A stretch of 64,000 nt of DNA from Datisca glomerata. Its lineage: Eukaryota; Streptophyta; Magnoliopsida; Cucurbitales; Datiscaceae. The notes under the pieces are model-generated. The model was not told where the DNA came from, did not search any database, and saw only the letters and a program-made list of their open reading frames with translations. Position 1 is the stretch's first letter. Each line of letters starts with the position of its first letter. The stretch lies in contig QANY01003900.1 of NCBI GenBank assembly GCA_003255025.1, forward strand, positions 1,736,001 to 1,800,000, read 5' to 3'. Positions 1 to 12,480 of this stretch are shown piece by piece. Made by a program: the position numbers and the translations under genes.

Positions 1-184
1 AACATTAATTATAATAATAAGGGAATAATGCACGCATTATAAGTATGACGATGCAAGAATGCTAAATAAATAAACATGTAAAAGAAATTAATGTTAATAA
101 TTACAACAAAATGGAAGTAAAAGAATAGAGATAAGTTATAGAATNAATAATATTATTAAATAAATAAATAAATAAATTGGAAAA

Positions 185-1205
185 AAATGATGAAAAATAA
201 ACAATATATTTCTTTAACATAAATATGTCTGTTTTTTTTTACTGCTTAGTCTACTAATTGTCATTTTTCTTTCCTTCTCTCATTAGTCATTGTTAATCAA
301 ATAGCAAAGGGGATGATCATGGATGATAATTAGTTCAAACAAGTGTCACAAAATGATGAACATAATATTTTAAAAAAAGAAAAGACTTGTAGGAAAATTG
401 AAAATTTCACAACTTAGATATTTGCATAATCTTGTATAGAGGTTTTACTCTCTATTTTCTGCATTGTTCTGTGTGAGAAAATTATCTTAGGGGATCTTTG
501 CATCAAATGTACACTTTCAACCCATTAAAAGAGTTGATTCACATTTGGTTAATTTTTTCACCCCTCAAAAGCTTTATATCATCATCCTCATTAATTAAGT
601 TGATGACAAAGACATCTCAATATCCAACTTGTAAAGAAATCATCAAAGCATGAAATTAAAATGTTAAGATTTAAAGGAGGAGAAATGATAAAGAATGAAC
701 AATCCACTTATGTATAAAAAATACAAAAGATATCAACTACATTCATATGAAGAAGAGAGATGAATAAAATATATTATGAACAAATGTACTAAACAATTAA
801 GCTACCTTGAGAAGAAGAATGGAAGAAGATGAAGATAATAGAAGTGTAGAACCTCTTCCTCTCTCTAAAATCACCTCTCTTTCTCACTCCAACCCCTCTC
901 TTTCTCACTCTAAAATATGACTTCCCTTTTTTTTTACTCTCCAAAAGACATCCCCTTAAGTGAAGTCTTCATTCCTATTTATAGGCAAAATTAGGGTTTG
1001 CCTTTTTTACTTTTAGTCTTTTTCTCAATTTTTATTTTTTAGTCCTTTTTTTCAATTTTTACTTTACAGTCTTTGGACCACTTTTCTTATTTTAATATTG
1101 GATTAGTTTTCAAATTATACATATAGTCTTGGATTATTATATGAGCCAAAATATAAAGCATGTATATTTCATGTATTAGGCCGGATAAAATACGGTATCT
1201 ACAAA
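185..1205 (-). repeat. LTR-like repeat remnant, inverted copy of 47585-48620
   Basis: Read on the minus strand, this stretch follows 47585-48620 along its length. Shared landmarks are the motif GATACCGTATTTTATCCGG at one end (RC of about 1183-1201), a TATA-like block followed by CT/GA-rich leader sequence (about 840-1000), a block containing CTTTGTCATCAACT (RC near 600), and an end with a long A-run and AGTAGACTA (RC near 250). The TATA block and pyrimidine-rich leader fit an LTR promoter. No ORF is present. Position 145 just outside is an N. Assignment to an LTR rests on similarity to the better-preserved copy near 47.6 kb, which is followed by a primer-binding-like site. Confidence 0.55.
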
Positions 1206-1575
1206 AGCAATCATCAGAATCATGGACATTTTCTATAAATACACCTCCTTCCTTATTGGCATAAGGAGAGGAGATACATTGAACATAGACAACACACCAT
1301 GTTGAATCTCTATCAATAGATCATATCCTCTATTAATTTATGATATGTAATTTCTTCTAACTACTACTATCCTAAAGTACTATACTAATTTGATCACCAT
1401 AATGTGGTGGGTGACATCATCTTGGTGTCATGCCTACTATATTCATGACCGTTCTTTATTTTACAAATCATTGGATGAATCACTAAGTGACATATGGCGA
1501 TCATCTGGATAGTACATGGAAGCTAATTTTTTTGTATCTACAGTTTGGCATCGTTAGTGGAAACGTAAATCTCTC
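1206..1575 (+). mobile_element. LTR 3' portion and primer-binding-like site of a gypsy-type element
   Basis: A TATA box (CTATAAATA near 1235) is followed by a short leader. At about 1549-1568 comes TTTGGCATCGTTAGTGGAAA. This resembles the TTTGGCGCCGTC-type primer-binding stretch found just inside many plant Ty3/gypsy LTRs, with its CpG sites decayed to CA/TG. That would make 1206-1548 the end of a 5' LTR and 1549 onward the leader of an element on the plus strand. The matching 3' LTR was not found. Inference from motif order only. Confidence 0.4.
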
Positions 1576-4500
1576 ATCTTACAAAATTGTTCACATTAAA
1601 TTATCCACTATCACGACCTTCACTGCAAGAGTGAAACGATTTATCGTGCTTGTTGAAGAATAAACGGAGAAAGAGCAAAGTGACCAAGGGGCAAAGCGAC
1701 TTTTGCTCCCCAAGGATGTTGCTTCTACTGCCACACACGACTGTTGCCTACTACCACCACAGACCTTTGTCGCTGCTATTTCTCAAAGTGTCTCAATGAA
1801 ATAGCTACCTCCATGATCTATCGTCATCTGTGGTAGACACCAAGTAAGGAACATTTCAACCATTGAAGTAACCAACTACATGATTATGTTGCAAAGGTGT
1901 CAAAGCTACTACTGCCATAACCATGAGCAGTCACCCAAGACATTCAAAGTCGACATTTCTACCGCTAGTGACCTCATCTGCGCCAGAGACGACCAATGAA
2001 GGAGTGACGCAGCCGTAAAGAATTCACCTCCATTCTTGAAAATTACATCTTATATCTACTTAGAATGAAAGACTTTTGGGCTTTAGTTCCACCATAGACG
2101 AGCTAGAACATGATTTTGTTTCCATTACATACCCTTCAAGTCATCGGATGTATGCCGAAAGAGGCTTCATTCGCGTCCACACTTTTCTACAGAAAGGATG
2201 CTCCTATTCTATCTTATTTCAGTATGATGGATCACCTAAATCAACCAAGACCCATGACATTCTCCGTAATGTCCACGGAAAGGACATCATTGCATAAGCC
2301 CATCATCAGCTTAGCCCAATACACAATGACCTCCTTCAGCCCATGACTAAAAGTCGGTCCAAGCCTTCAGCGCCCGTAATCGACAGTGTAAGAAGTAGTA
2401 TGCACCAATGATCTGGTTTGCGACCTGCATCTAAGAGTAGCTGCCAAGCCCTTGTGTCATAAGTCCAACGCCCAACGCCATTTAGGTCCAACACTAAGAG
2501 CCTCATAGTCCAAGCACCTAAAGCTAGGGTCATCCATTTAGACCTTTGCTAGTGACCATAAGTAGACATCCACGACTCACACTAGCGCCCATAAGCATGC
2601 GTCTGGTAACCCATGTGTAACCCAGCGCCATGCACCATCGTGCATTAGTGCCAGCGAGCAGTAGCCAGCACCACCTATTTTGCAGCATTTTTCTCCGCGC
2701 AGCACCTACGTCTGCGCCTATTTTTTGGTGTCTACGTCCGCAACGATTTCCCACTTTTATGTCCACGCCTTTATTTTAGTGTCTATGTCTGAGCCTATTT
2801 CTTGGTGTCTATGCCCTCACTTATTTTCCAACGTCTACGTCTGCACTTATTTTCCAGAACCTACACAGCATTAGCATGGTTAGCGTCCATGTCCATTATC
2901 CGTGACCTATCTAATCTGCTCCACATGATGTTAATTTTCACTAGTTTATTGGAGAGCATGATCCGTCTTAATGTCACTGTCCTTAAGCATGATGGCCTTG
3001 AGAAAGAGAAGATGGCATAACAAATATGCAAAAATTGAAGCAACATTTCAGGGGAACTTGTCCCTTCCTATTACACTAAATAATGCTCATCTTAATTATT
3101 TTGCAGAATTCTTTGGTTAATCTATACTATATTTTGAAATTCTTATATCTGGAACAATTATTTCTTCAGTTCCATTTAAGATCTCGGATAAGAGTAAATT
3201 TTCAAGATTCAAACGCATACGATATAGCTCAGACTTGCATAACTTCAAAATCTTATACTCTCTCAAAATTAAAGATCACGTCATTGCTCTCCATTTAGCT
3301 TCTGATGCATATACACGCTCAACCATTTTATTATTAAAAATGATATTTGAAAAACATCTTAATTTAATACGGTGTTAAGTCTAAGGCTGCTATAAACAAA
3401 GCAGTCCTAAGACATAATTGAAATTCATCGTACATGGCTAAAAATCTCTGAATTCTATCATCACAACATCTCAGCACGAGGCTTAAGGGTTGGCCCGCTC
3501 ATGAGGGCATAGGAAATGAGAAATCTAGAAGCCATGGCTCAAATCCCTAGAAATAAAAAATATATAAAACCAAAGTAGCAAAAAGACTCCCACAAGAGAA
3601 AAATCATATTCGCCAAGGCTCAAGACATCATGGACTATGTGGAAACTCAAACACAAGATGTTTAGATAGAAGGACCTCAATGGAATTCTAGTACGTGCGA
3701 CACAAGATTGTCGGGGGTATAAAATACCTCGATGATCGTTGAGAAATGTCCCACAAGATCTTATAGTCAATTCCTCACACAAGACTACAGATGCTCAAGC
3801 CTCCTACTCACCTAAGATGACGAGGAGAAAGACTATGTATAAAGCAAAAGGACCACAATAGTATTTCCTGATGAAAGACCTCGCCTAAGGCCATGGTCGT
3901 CAAGACCTCTTATCCACCATTGATGGCTAGGAGAAAACCCCACATTGGAACCATGGATGATATCGTGGCACCCGAAGTTACACAGATGACTATGGTACAC
4001 AACGTCACACTTATGAAAAATATTCATTCACTTCAATTTTGGGGGGGAGGAGAAGTACCATCAAACTTCAACCAATGTAGATTAAAGAAAGTCTATTTAG
4101 CAAACCAGTTTCTAAGCCATAAGTTCCTCTCAGACTAGGAATGATATATCCAAGTCTTGAAATCCATCTAGAAAACAAGCTTGTTGATGACTTATGGGCG
4201 TTAGCACACGAGGTTGCAATGATGAGATTGACAAAGCAAGCATTGCGTTTCAGATGGAAAATGACAAACAACAAGTTCTTGTACAAGGCAATACGCGAGG
4301 ATACACACTTGGCCAATAAATTATGGGCATAGATGCTAGAGGCATTCGATGACTCTCAGCTCATAATCAACCAAACGGATGAAGAGTACCAAAGCTGATG
4401 AAATGAGGATAGGGCATACCTCCAAAAGTCCATACAAGTCCTTTCATCATGGCCAATGCAAAAACCATCGCTATACCAAAATACATTACAAAGTCAGTAC

Positions 4501-6485
4501 ATGCTCCAAACAAAGCAACGAGATTGTAAGAAACAAGGTCCATGACACATACAAACAACCAGCTTTTGGAGCTTTCAACAAAATTTGTTTGGAAAATAAT
4601 CTAGATGGTGTGGCCAAACAAATTACAATATGACTCGGTCAGACTAAACCTCAAGTATCAAGTAACAAGATAGAGTCAACAACCGGACCATCTAAGCCTT
4701 CTGCTCTTAGCCATGACTTATTTTTTTAGATGTAATCATAAGTGGCAAGAAGTTCCCTCGGGATACACCTCAATCTCAAATCTGTGATAATCACCAAAAC
4801 CATATCCCTATAGAGACCCTATCATGAGCACTTTATCAAAATTATATTGAATGGATAATTGGCTTTTATTTATACAACTTCACAGAAAGATAAATTATAA
4901 TAAGTGAAAAAAGGATATCTTTTTGGTAATTCCTAGTCACGAATGTAATAGGTCGTCTCCCAATTCTTTCATAGAGATAATCTGGGAGATGGTAAGGATT
5001 AGATCAAATGATAAAGCAATAAGAAATACTGGGTCATAGATAGTGATCTATCTTGATTCTCTATTTTTTTTACTTCTACATAATTAAATGAAGGGCAACA
5101 AAAGAAAGACAATGTCTTATTATTCCTACACTTAGTAAGACTCCCTTGATACTAAATAAATGACATCAGAAAATTCAAACAACATCAAATCGACCTCACT
5201 ACAAGACAATCTCAACAGGCGAGCATCTTACTGTCTAGACAGAGCCGTAAAAGATTCAGCCTTAACCACAACTCGTCATAATGCATCCAGACTGAGGCAT
5301 AAAGATGTCATTGATTGCTCAATCCACGCAAGCCACATAGTCACCGGTTTAGACCATAGTGATTTGATCCCCATGACTACTCCAAACAACAACGCAAATC
5401 TGAACCACAAAGCTTCAGTCCCAAAGGCATCGATTATACATTGTCACATCAGAAAGCCCAATGCTAATCAAGATTACAACCTTTTATCAAGAGTAAAGTT
5501 GGCAAATGCGAAGATACAAACTCATACATAAATAAAATATTAAGAGATGGAATGAATCACATCTCCACATCTCTACATTCAGAGTACTTAACAGTCATCA
5601 AGCATGAGAAGATCATACCAAGACTGAATAACTCAGCCTCAAATATCATTATACGGTAACATGAATTTGAGCTACATAAACCAGTAAGGCGTAAGAGACA
5701 ACGATAAAAATTGAAGTGTAAAATCACCTCGCCTCATTTGACTAAGCGAGACCAATAAAGGATCTGTAGTGCTTTAGATTCTACTCGAGTACAGACTTCA
5801 ATCACAAGCTCAACCAATGTCAGTTCCATCCCTTCAATCAAACGACTTACAGTCTTCTCACATAAGCTCACCTTTGATTCCGACCTCGCTCGATCATAAT
5901 CATGTTTCGTTGCATGAGGTATATCAAAACCATGACATAAGTTAGTCTGACCCATTAGAGTCACAGATACAAGGATAACTTGAGACAGCATCATTACCAA
6001 TGTCAGATACTTAGATGTTCTCATTCGATCATCACTGTTTAGTGGCCCCAAAAACATAACATACGCTTGGTATTTAGTATATGCGCTTGCTAAAAACTCA
6101 ACACAAGTATCTTCAACCAACAATTTGACCCCGTATGAAGCATTATTGATACGACAAGAATCACCAGATGATGATGCGCCAAAAGTCCAACCAGCCATTA
6201 GGCTGAGCTCATGTAGGCCGTGACTAATAAAAACATGAACCGCAGAGTTTCAGATCAGAAGAAAATTATCCCAAATAGGAAAACTTTCTGAGTCCAACCC
6301 GATAGCTCGGACTCAAAATGCTACCATTTGAACCATAGGGATTCAGCAAAATGACCAGGAATGAAGTAGCGAGTGATTTAATTAGCATAGTCTATCACAG
6401 CTATCTGAACCATAAAGATTCAGCAAAAGGTTTCATAGTCTCCGCTGATATCCTATAGAGACATATTCCTCGAATCCTATACTAC
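1576..6485. other. Degenerate, probably retroelement-derived DNA with no recognisable gene
   Basis: About 4.9 kb without an ORF I can assign. The longest open frames are 5160-5531 (+, 123 codons) and 5734-6198 (-, 154 codons). Neither shows a domain, repeat or motif I recognise, and no splice sites support them. A low-complexity stretch at about 2690-2865 repeats a roughly 30-bp phrase built around CTATTTTTTGGTGTCTACGTC-like text. Its position downstream of the primer-binding-like site at 1549 suggests the decayed internal region of an LTR retrotransposon, but no protease, reverse transcriptase or integrase motif could be read in any frame. Confidence 0.35.
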
Positions 6486-7925
6486 CACTACAAGAAAATC
6501 CTCTTTTAGCGACCAAACTTTTAGCCACGAAGTTAATTTCATGGCTAAAAGCCTCCTTTGGTGACCAACATTTTTGTTGGTCACCAAAGACCCTATTATT
6601 TTACCCAAAAAAGGAAAAGAGGGGTGCGCCAAATTTTCTCAGGCTTTTGTCGATGAATATTTAAAATTTGTCGGTAAAAGGCATAGTTTTGGCGACCAAA
6701 TAATAAGTTGGTCCACAAAAGGCCTACTTTTGCCGACCATTAAGTATCTTCATCGCAATAGATTACCACATAAAATAAAAGCCTCTCACTTCTCCCTCAA
6801 CTCCCCTCACTGCATGTATAATCGATTTCCCATCCCACCCCCGCGACAAAGCTCCTTCATTGTCATCGTTTGTTGTCGATTGTCACCGAGCTCTCCTTTC
6901 TCTTCTTCTCCATCATTGGTCGCTAAGGTTTGGGTAAGAAAACCTCTTCCTTCTTCTTCTTTTTCACAGATTCTTTCTACCGATTAAAATCTAGGATTTT
7001 GTTATTACAGTGATTTTTGAGAAATGGATTATTGTGGTCCCAAATTTTTGAAGATACTTTGTTCTTAAAGTGCTTAATCTGCAGGTTTGTATACCAATTT
7101 CATGTCTTTCTTTCTTAAAGTTCTTAATAATTTTTTGTTACCTATGGATTGAGATTAAGGTTCTGATTCAAGTGGTCATATAGTTGGCATGAAATTGGTA
7201 TACTTTTTGGTACACTACTTGAGAATATCGGGACCTCTAAATGACATGTTTTGGGATGTAATATAGAAATCTGAAAAAATGTTGATTTTTAATTGATGGA
7301 GAAAGGGCATCTGCTGCCTTTGATTGGAACTCAAAGCCATTATGATGTAAGTTGGGTTTGAAAATTTCTAAGCTTTTCTACAACATTTCTTTTTTATTAT
7401 GTGTTAATGATGTTTGAATCATAAAGTATAGATTGGTTCGGTAATTGTAAAGAAACTTTTAGTCCAAATGGCTTAGACTCAATTTTAAATCTTTATTCAG
7501 TGCTATTGTCAACTGCATTTGAATTTGATCCATGCTAGTGGCTCTGTAAGAGTTGTTATTTTTTATTCTTGAGCACATACCTGTGTTTTGTTAGTAGTGA
7601 AGGCTAAGTGGTCTTCTTTGGATTTGATTCCCTCAACTAGCTTTGCCCCAACGTCTTTTTTGTACTAGTTTTTGTTATATACACTCCACCCCTCTTTGGA
7701 TTTTATATCTTTTATTATTATTTACATACACTCAACAGGATCCGGACATTGATATAGATTCATCTAATTTTTCTTTCTAGTACAGTAGCTTCATTTGACC
7801 ATACTTATCATTAGTTTAGTTTTAACGAGACACCTTCAATGAGATAGAAACAAGATAAACAATTTTGAATAATATGATTGAATTGAATGAACAAAAAACA
7901 ATATAATTGTCGTATGAAGTAAAAG

Positions 7926-8350
7926 AGGGGGGTTATCACTTTGTATCTGAGCGTGCTAGATGCTTTGAATATTTTTTTATTGATGCTCATTGTCTAAGAT
8001 AATAGTGTTAGTTTCAATATGTGTAGGGGGTATCACTTTGTATCTGAGCGTGCTAGATGCTTTTGAATACTTTCTTATTGATGTTCATTGTCTAAGATAA
8101 CAGTGGTAGTTTCAATGCGTGTGGGGGGAAGGGGGTAATCACTTTGTATCTGAGCGTGCTAGATGTTTTTTGAAGACTTTCTTACTGATGCTCATTATCT
8201 AATAATACTATTAGTTTCTGTGTGTGTGTGGAGGGGGGGTTATCACTTTGTATCTGAGCGTGCTAGATGATTTTTCAATACTTTGTGATTGATACTCCTT
8301 TTCTAAAGATAATAGTGTTAGTCTTAATGTGTAAAAGCGATATTGGGGGG
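7926..8350 (+). repeat. Tandem repeat, about 100-110 bp unit with G-runs, inside the CACTA element
   Basis: Four consecutive units begin near 7926, 8025, 8130 and 8232. Each starts with a run of five or more G, then the phrase TATCACTTTGTATCTGAGCG, then TGCTAGATG and a variable AT-rich tail ending in GATAATAGTGTTAG or close variants. A fifth occurrence of the phrase is at about 8820. The G-runs lengthen towards the right: about 15 G at 8345-8359, beside an N run. No coding potential is seen. Confidence 0.85.
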
Positions 8351-9275
8351 GGGGGGGGGTNNNNGTGGGGGTTACTTTGAATCATATTTTACTGGATGTT
8401 ATTTCAATACTTTCTGATTGATGAATATATTTATCTTGAATTTAGTTCATTGTGATGTTACAGGAATGCTTGTGTTCTTTACGGGATGACCTATCGTTGA
8501 GGATGCCACACCTCACACTGAAAAAGAGATAGTTGAAGAAGTCCACGGGAGAAATAAAGGTCTTGGACATGGTGCCCCATCCATATCTTCCAATTGAGTT
8601 GAAAATATAGAATTAAATAAATAGATGAATTCGATGGAGAGCCAACTACAAAGCTTACTCGCTTGAGCTCGTTAAAATAGTTTTTCACCTCCTGACGATG
8701 TCTCAACAACAGAAACGTGAGGTTTAGAGATACATTTGTGAGTCACATTTTGTAGTAAATTATGTTTCAGAGATTTTATAATGAATTACTACTACTTTGT
8801 AACATTACATATATTAATGATTATCACTTTGTATCTGAGCGTACTAGATGAGTTTTGAATACTTTGTGATTGATACTCCTTGTCTAAAGATAATAGTGTT
8901 AGTCATAACATGTAAAAGAAATATTTGGGGGGGGGGGTTTACTTTGAATCAGATTTTGCTGGATGTTTTTTCAATACTTTCTGATTGATGAATATATTTA
9001 TCTTGAATTTTGTTCATTGTGATGTTAAAGGAATGCTTGTCTGCTTTACGGGATGAGCCTATCGTTGAGGATGCCACACCTCACACTGAAAAAGAGATAG
9101 TTGAAGAAGTCCTCGGGTGAAATAAAGGTCTTGGAAATAAAGGGTTTCCACCTCCTGAAGATGTCACAACAACAGAAACGTGAGGTTTAGAGATACATTT
9201 GTGAGTCACATTTTGTAGTAGATTATGTTTCAGAGATTTTGTAATGTACTACTACTTTGTTACATTACATATATT
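8236..9275 (+). repeat. Direct duplication of about 0.5 kb with a transposase-like coding scrap
   Basis: The stretch from about 8236 to 8815 recurs, with an internal deletion, from about 8820 to 9275. Both copies share the G-run, the phrase AATACTTTCTGATTGATGAAT, and a short open stretch. In the second copy that stretch (about 9032-9120) reads ECLSALRDEPIVEDATPHTEK and continues to a TGA. In the first copy the homologous frame is shifted and then continues with GRNKGLGHGAPS. The acidic segment followed by a Gly-rich GLGHG stretch resembles the C-terminal part of Transposase_24-type proteins of plant CACTA elements. That match is from memory of the family style and is tentative. Confidence 0.55.
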
Positions 9276-9738
9276 AATGATTAATATATGTATTTCTTTA
9301 AAATATTAAGTTTGATAAATTTTCTAATTATATTATTACCATCACAGGTGTCTATGGAAATTAAAATTTAAATATTTTTTATTTACATTCTGGAGAAAAT
9401 ATAATTGGTCGCCAAAAAAATTTCGCGACCAAACAAAATTGGTCGCAAAAGAATTTAGGCGATGAAACAAAATATTGGTGGCAAAAAGGTTTGTGCGACG
9501 AAAATTATATTGGTCCCAAAATGCTTTTGCAACCAAGTTTTCTTTCGTCGTAAAAACCTTTTGCGACCAAGTTTTCTTCGTCACCAAAGGTCTAACGCGA
9601 CAAAGCTCATTTTTTTGTCAAGAATTGCTTTCACTGACAAAGTAAAATTGATGATGTTCGCGACGAACATATATTCATCGTGTTAGACCTTTAGCGACCA
9701 AAATATTGGTTGTAAAGCCATTGTTTCATGTAGTGTAC

Positions 9739-9880
9739 GCCTTGAATATGACAAGTGGGGGAAATTTATAGAGGACAAAAAGTTATTTGGGTCATAACCT
9801 AAGATCCAAGACTGGGGCTACAAAGAGCCCAATAACATTGGATGAACAATGCATGAAGAGACACTCACATGAAAGCCATG
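9739..9880 (+). other. Polypurine-tract-like sequence flanking the CACTA insertion
   Basis: Immediately after the CACTA target duplication lies GACAAGTGGGGGAAA (about 9751-9765), a polypurine run of the kind that precedes a 3' LTR in plant gypsy elements. The CACTA element may thus have landed in an older LTR retrotransposon. No protein evidence supports this. Confidence 0.3.
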
Positions 9881-9889
9881 GGTTGAACC

Positions 9890-10145
9890 ATGGTTTGAGG
9901 ATGAGACATCTCCTAAGCCATGGGTTAAAGTATGATCTAAGGATGAGGTGTCCCCTAGGCACTCGACTGGAAAATGGTTGGAGCATGAGGCATCCCCTAG
10001 ACCATGGACTGAAGTATGGTCAAAGGATGAGGCATCCTCTACGCCATGGGCCAAACCATGGTCTGAGGATGAGGCGTCCCCTAGGCCATGTGCTGAACCA
10101 TGATATGAGGATGAGGCATCCCCTAGGCTATAGGTTTAGTTCGAG
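9890..10145 (+). repeat. Minisatellite, about 42-45 bp unit
   Basis: About six diverged units carry the phrase GATGAGGCATCCCCTAGGCC followed by ATGG and GAACCATGG-like words, phased at about 42-45 bp. The open frame across it (9787-10218) exists because the period is often a multiple of three, and I do not regard it as a gene. Confidence 0.75.
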
Positions 10146-10234
10146 GCTGAGGCATCTTCTACTCGTTGGACATCACCATAGACCAAAACATTACACCATG
10201 GATCTAATTTTGGGCTAAGGGGTCTGAACCCCCT

Positions 10235-10755
10235 GCTTATACTAAGATTGAGGCTACTATGATGACCAAGGTCCATCACCTCCATGGCGGAGGCTACTTT
10301 TGAGGTTGAAGTCCATTACCTCTATGACTAAGGCTAGCATGATGATTGAGGCTACCATGAATGAGGGTACCATGATAAGCGAGGTCCACCACCTCCATGA
10401 CTGAGGTTACCATGAAGGTTGAGGCTACTATTGTGGCCAAGGTCCATCACCTCCATGGTCGAGGCTACCATGATAACAAAAGTGTATCACCTCTTTCACC
10501 GAGGCTACCATGTGGTCGAGGTCTATCATCTCCATGGCCAAAGTCTATCACCTCTATGACGGAGGCTACCATAATGGCCAAGGCTCATCACATTCATTAG
10601 TGAAGCTAACACGGTGGACGAGGTCCACCACCTCCATGGCTGAGGTTACATTGATGGTCGAAGTCCATCACCTCCATGGCCGAGGCTATCATGAGGGTCA
10701 AAATCTATCACTTATCTGACTGAGACTACCATAATGACCAAGGTCCATCACTGAG
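10235..10755 (+). repeat. Second minisatellite, about 42-bp unit
   Basis: About a dozen diverged units are built from GAGGCTACCATGATGGCCAA and GTCCATCACCTCCATGG. Translated, the array gives repeated HHLHGRGYH-like words (10397-10719), which reflects the DNA repeat rather than a protein. It is directly adjacent to the preceding array but has a different consensus. Such adjacent arrays are common in untranslated parts of plant gypsy elements. Confidence 0.75.
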
Positions 10756-12480
10756 GTGCTTAATTTATGTACATTTTTACCATTCCTTTATCCTTTGTTT
10801 TATTCTAATTCATCTTTCTTTTGCTTAGATTTTTAGCAGTTTTTATCTATTCTGTTCATTTTATTTAGGAGAAAATCAATCCATGGAATTATGGGCTTTC
10901 AAGTGGAGAAAGAAGCTTTGGCGTAAACTATAGTTTGAATGAAATTTTTCTAAGTCTTGATTCCTAGTTAGATTTCGTTTTTAACACTAAGGAAGCCCAC
11001 CAGAAAGTTAAAACAAAGTGATAAATAATCCTATAGATCAACATCTTTTCAATCACATTTTGGGAAAAGAAGATGGCTAGAGGAGGTTACCCTTTCCAAA
11101 ACTTTAGGAAACTTATCATCTAGAATTTTCAGGAGTAGATCTCGGTAATTTGGGCATTACTTACATTTTATAAATTCGATTAAGTTGATTCTTGTGGCAC
11201 AAGAAATCTAAGAATAGACATACAGCTTTTATGCGAACTCTTGGCCACTGATTATATTTTGAAAGGAAAAAATCGCGTTGCAAAATTAAGAACGAAAATC
11301 TTCTTTTAGTTTAGGACATAAGTTGTTAGTTCAATAAAATGGGGTATTTTCATTATTTTTATTAGAGGAGAGAACGACCTTAAAAGTGGCAATCTTCACC
11401 GTTGGAGTTTTCAAAAGAAAATTTCCAACAAGAGGTGAAAGACGAGATCAGGTTGGAGCTTGTCATCGATTGGAGAAATCCAGTCAAAATTAGTTATTTT
11501 CTTCTTCTTCTTTAATACTTTTTGGCTTGCTATTTCGCAATGAATACTGTGAAGACTTTGGATTGTATTACATTTCTTATGAACTAATTTTCATTTCTAG
11601 GACTACGTTAACTATGATGTTTTGATTACAATAACTTATGTTATACGAAGTTTAATTATTTCATGTTGAGTATTCATGACTATGCATAATGCTTCTAAAT
11701 ACTTGATCACTGTTTTGATGATTTGATGAATGATGGTTATATTGAGGTCGAGAGGTGATATGTGATATTTGCTTCTTGTGATTGATGCCATAAATTGAAT
11801 GCTTAACAGGATGTGCTGCGTGATTTGCATGATTATTTTATGAAATTTTATTGAACTTAACGTGCTTTTGTATACTTAAATTCACATAGAGATATGATAG
11901 GTTAATATGTAGTAGTAATTTTAATAATGTTCGAGAGATATTATTAAATCAGTTAGGGTTTTAACCTGTCAACATGAGTAATTATTCTTGAATAACATAG
12001 TTAAATGAACTAATTTATATTAGCTACAGTGAAATCAGACGATCTAGTCCTTTAATCGATTGTTTTTTATCGCATTAGTTTAATACATTTTATGTGTTTC
12101 AATTACTTTAAATTTCTTCAATTTTGATTCTTCAATTTAGAATTAGGATTAGTAAATTTCGATGAGGTGGCGACCATGGCCATCATTGTATGAGTTAGTC
12201 TCGTGTAGTCCATAGGATGTGAAGAGGACTAATTAATACGATCCTAGAAGTATTACTTAATCCCACTGTATTGAGTAATACAGACTATCTTCAAATGTTG
12301 AACAATACTAAAATAGTACTGTCTAGCCTCTTAGTACTATTTAGTTATGACAGCCAAACAATGCATAAGTTGTCAGAGTGAGAAACATGGTCAGACACTA
12401 TCATATGATTGAAACATTTATTCAGACACAAGATTGCTTATAAGAGAAAACCTCAAAGTAAGGGCATGATTCTCACTCAG
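10756..12480. other. AT-rich stretch, nothing recognised
   Basis: No ORF longer than about 65 codons, no RNA gene, no terminal repeats and no retroelement motif were seen. The lower-AT text near 10880-11480 is reminiscent of untranslated retroelement leader sequence but has no diagnostic motif. Confidence 0.3.

Larger units (their letters stand above)
6486..9735. mobile_element. Non-autonomous CACTA (En/Spm) DNA transposon with TSD
   Basis: The element opens with CACTACAAGAAAA (6486-6498). It closes with TGTTTCATGTAGTG, whose reverse complement CACTACATGAAACA matches the opening with a few mismatches. The three bases TAC lie immediately outside both ends (6483-6485 and 9736-9738), the 3-bp target duplication expected of CACTA elements. 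Both subterminal regions (about 6510-6745 and 9400-9715) are packed with short direct and inverted copies of a GCGACCAA/TTGGTCGC motif, as is typical for transposase-binding subterminal repeats of this superfamily. The 3250-bp interior has no full TNPD/TNPA-type transposase. It holds a tandem G-run repeat and a duplicated segment with a short coding-like fragment. An N run sits at 8361-8364. Confidence 0.9.

Noticed and set aside
5160..6198. ORFs of 123 and 154 codons on opposite strands
   Set aside because: No domain, no codon-use contrast with the surroundings, no splice sites or promoter. Kept only as part of a degenerate region.
9787..10719. ORFs made of HGLRMRHPL and HHLHGRGYH repeats
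   Set aside because: They are minisatellites with a period near a multiple of three, without start context, splice sites or protein homology that I recognise.
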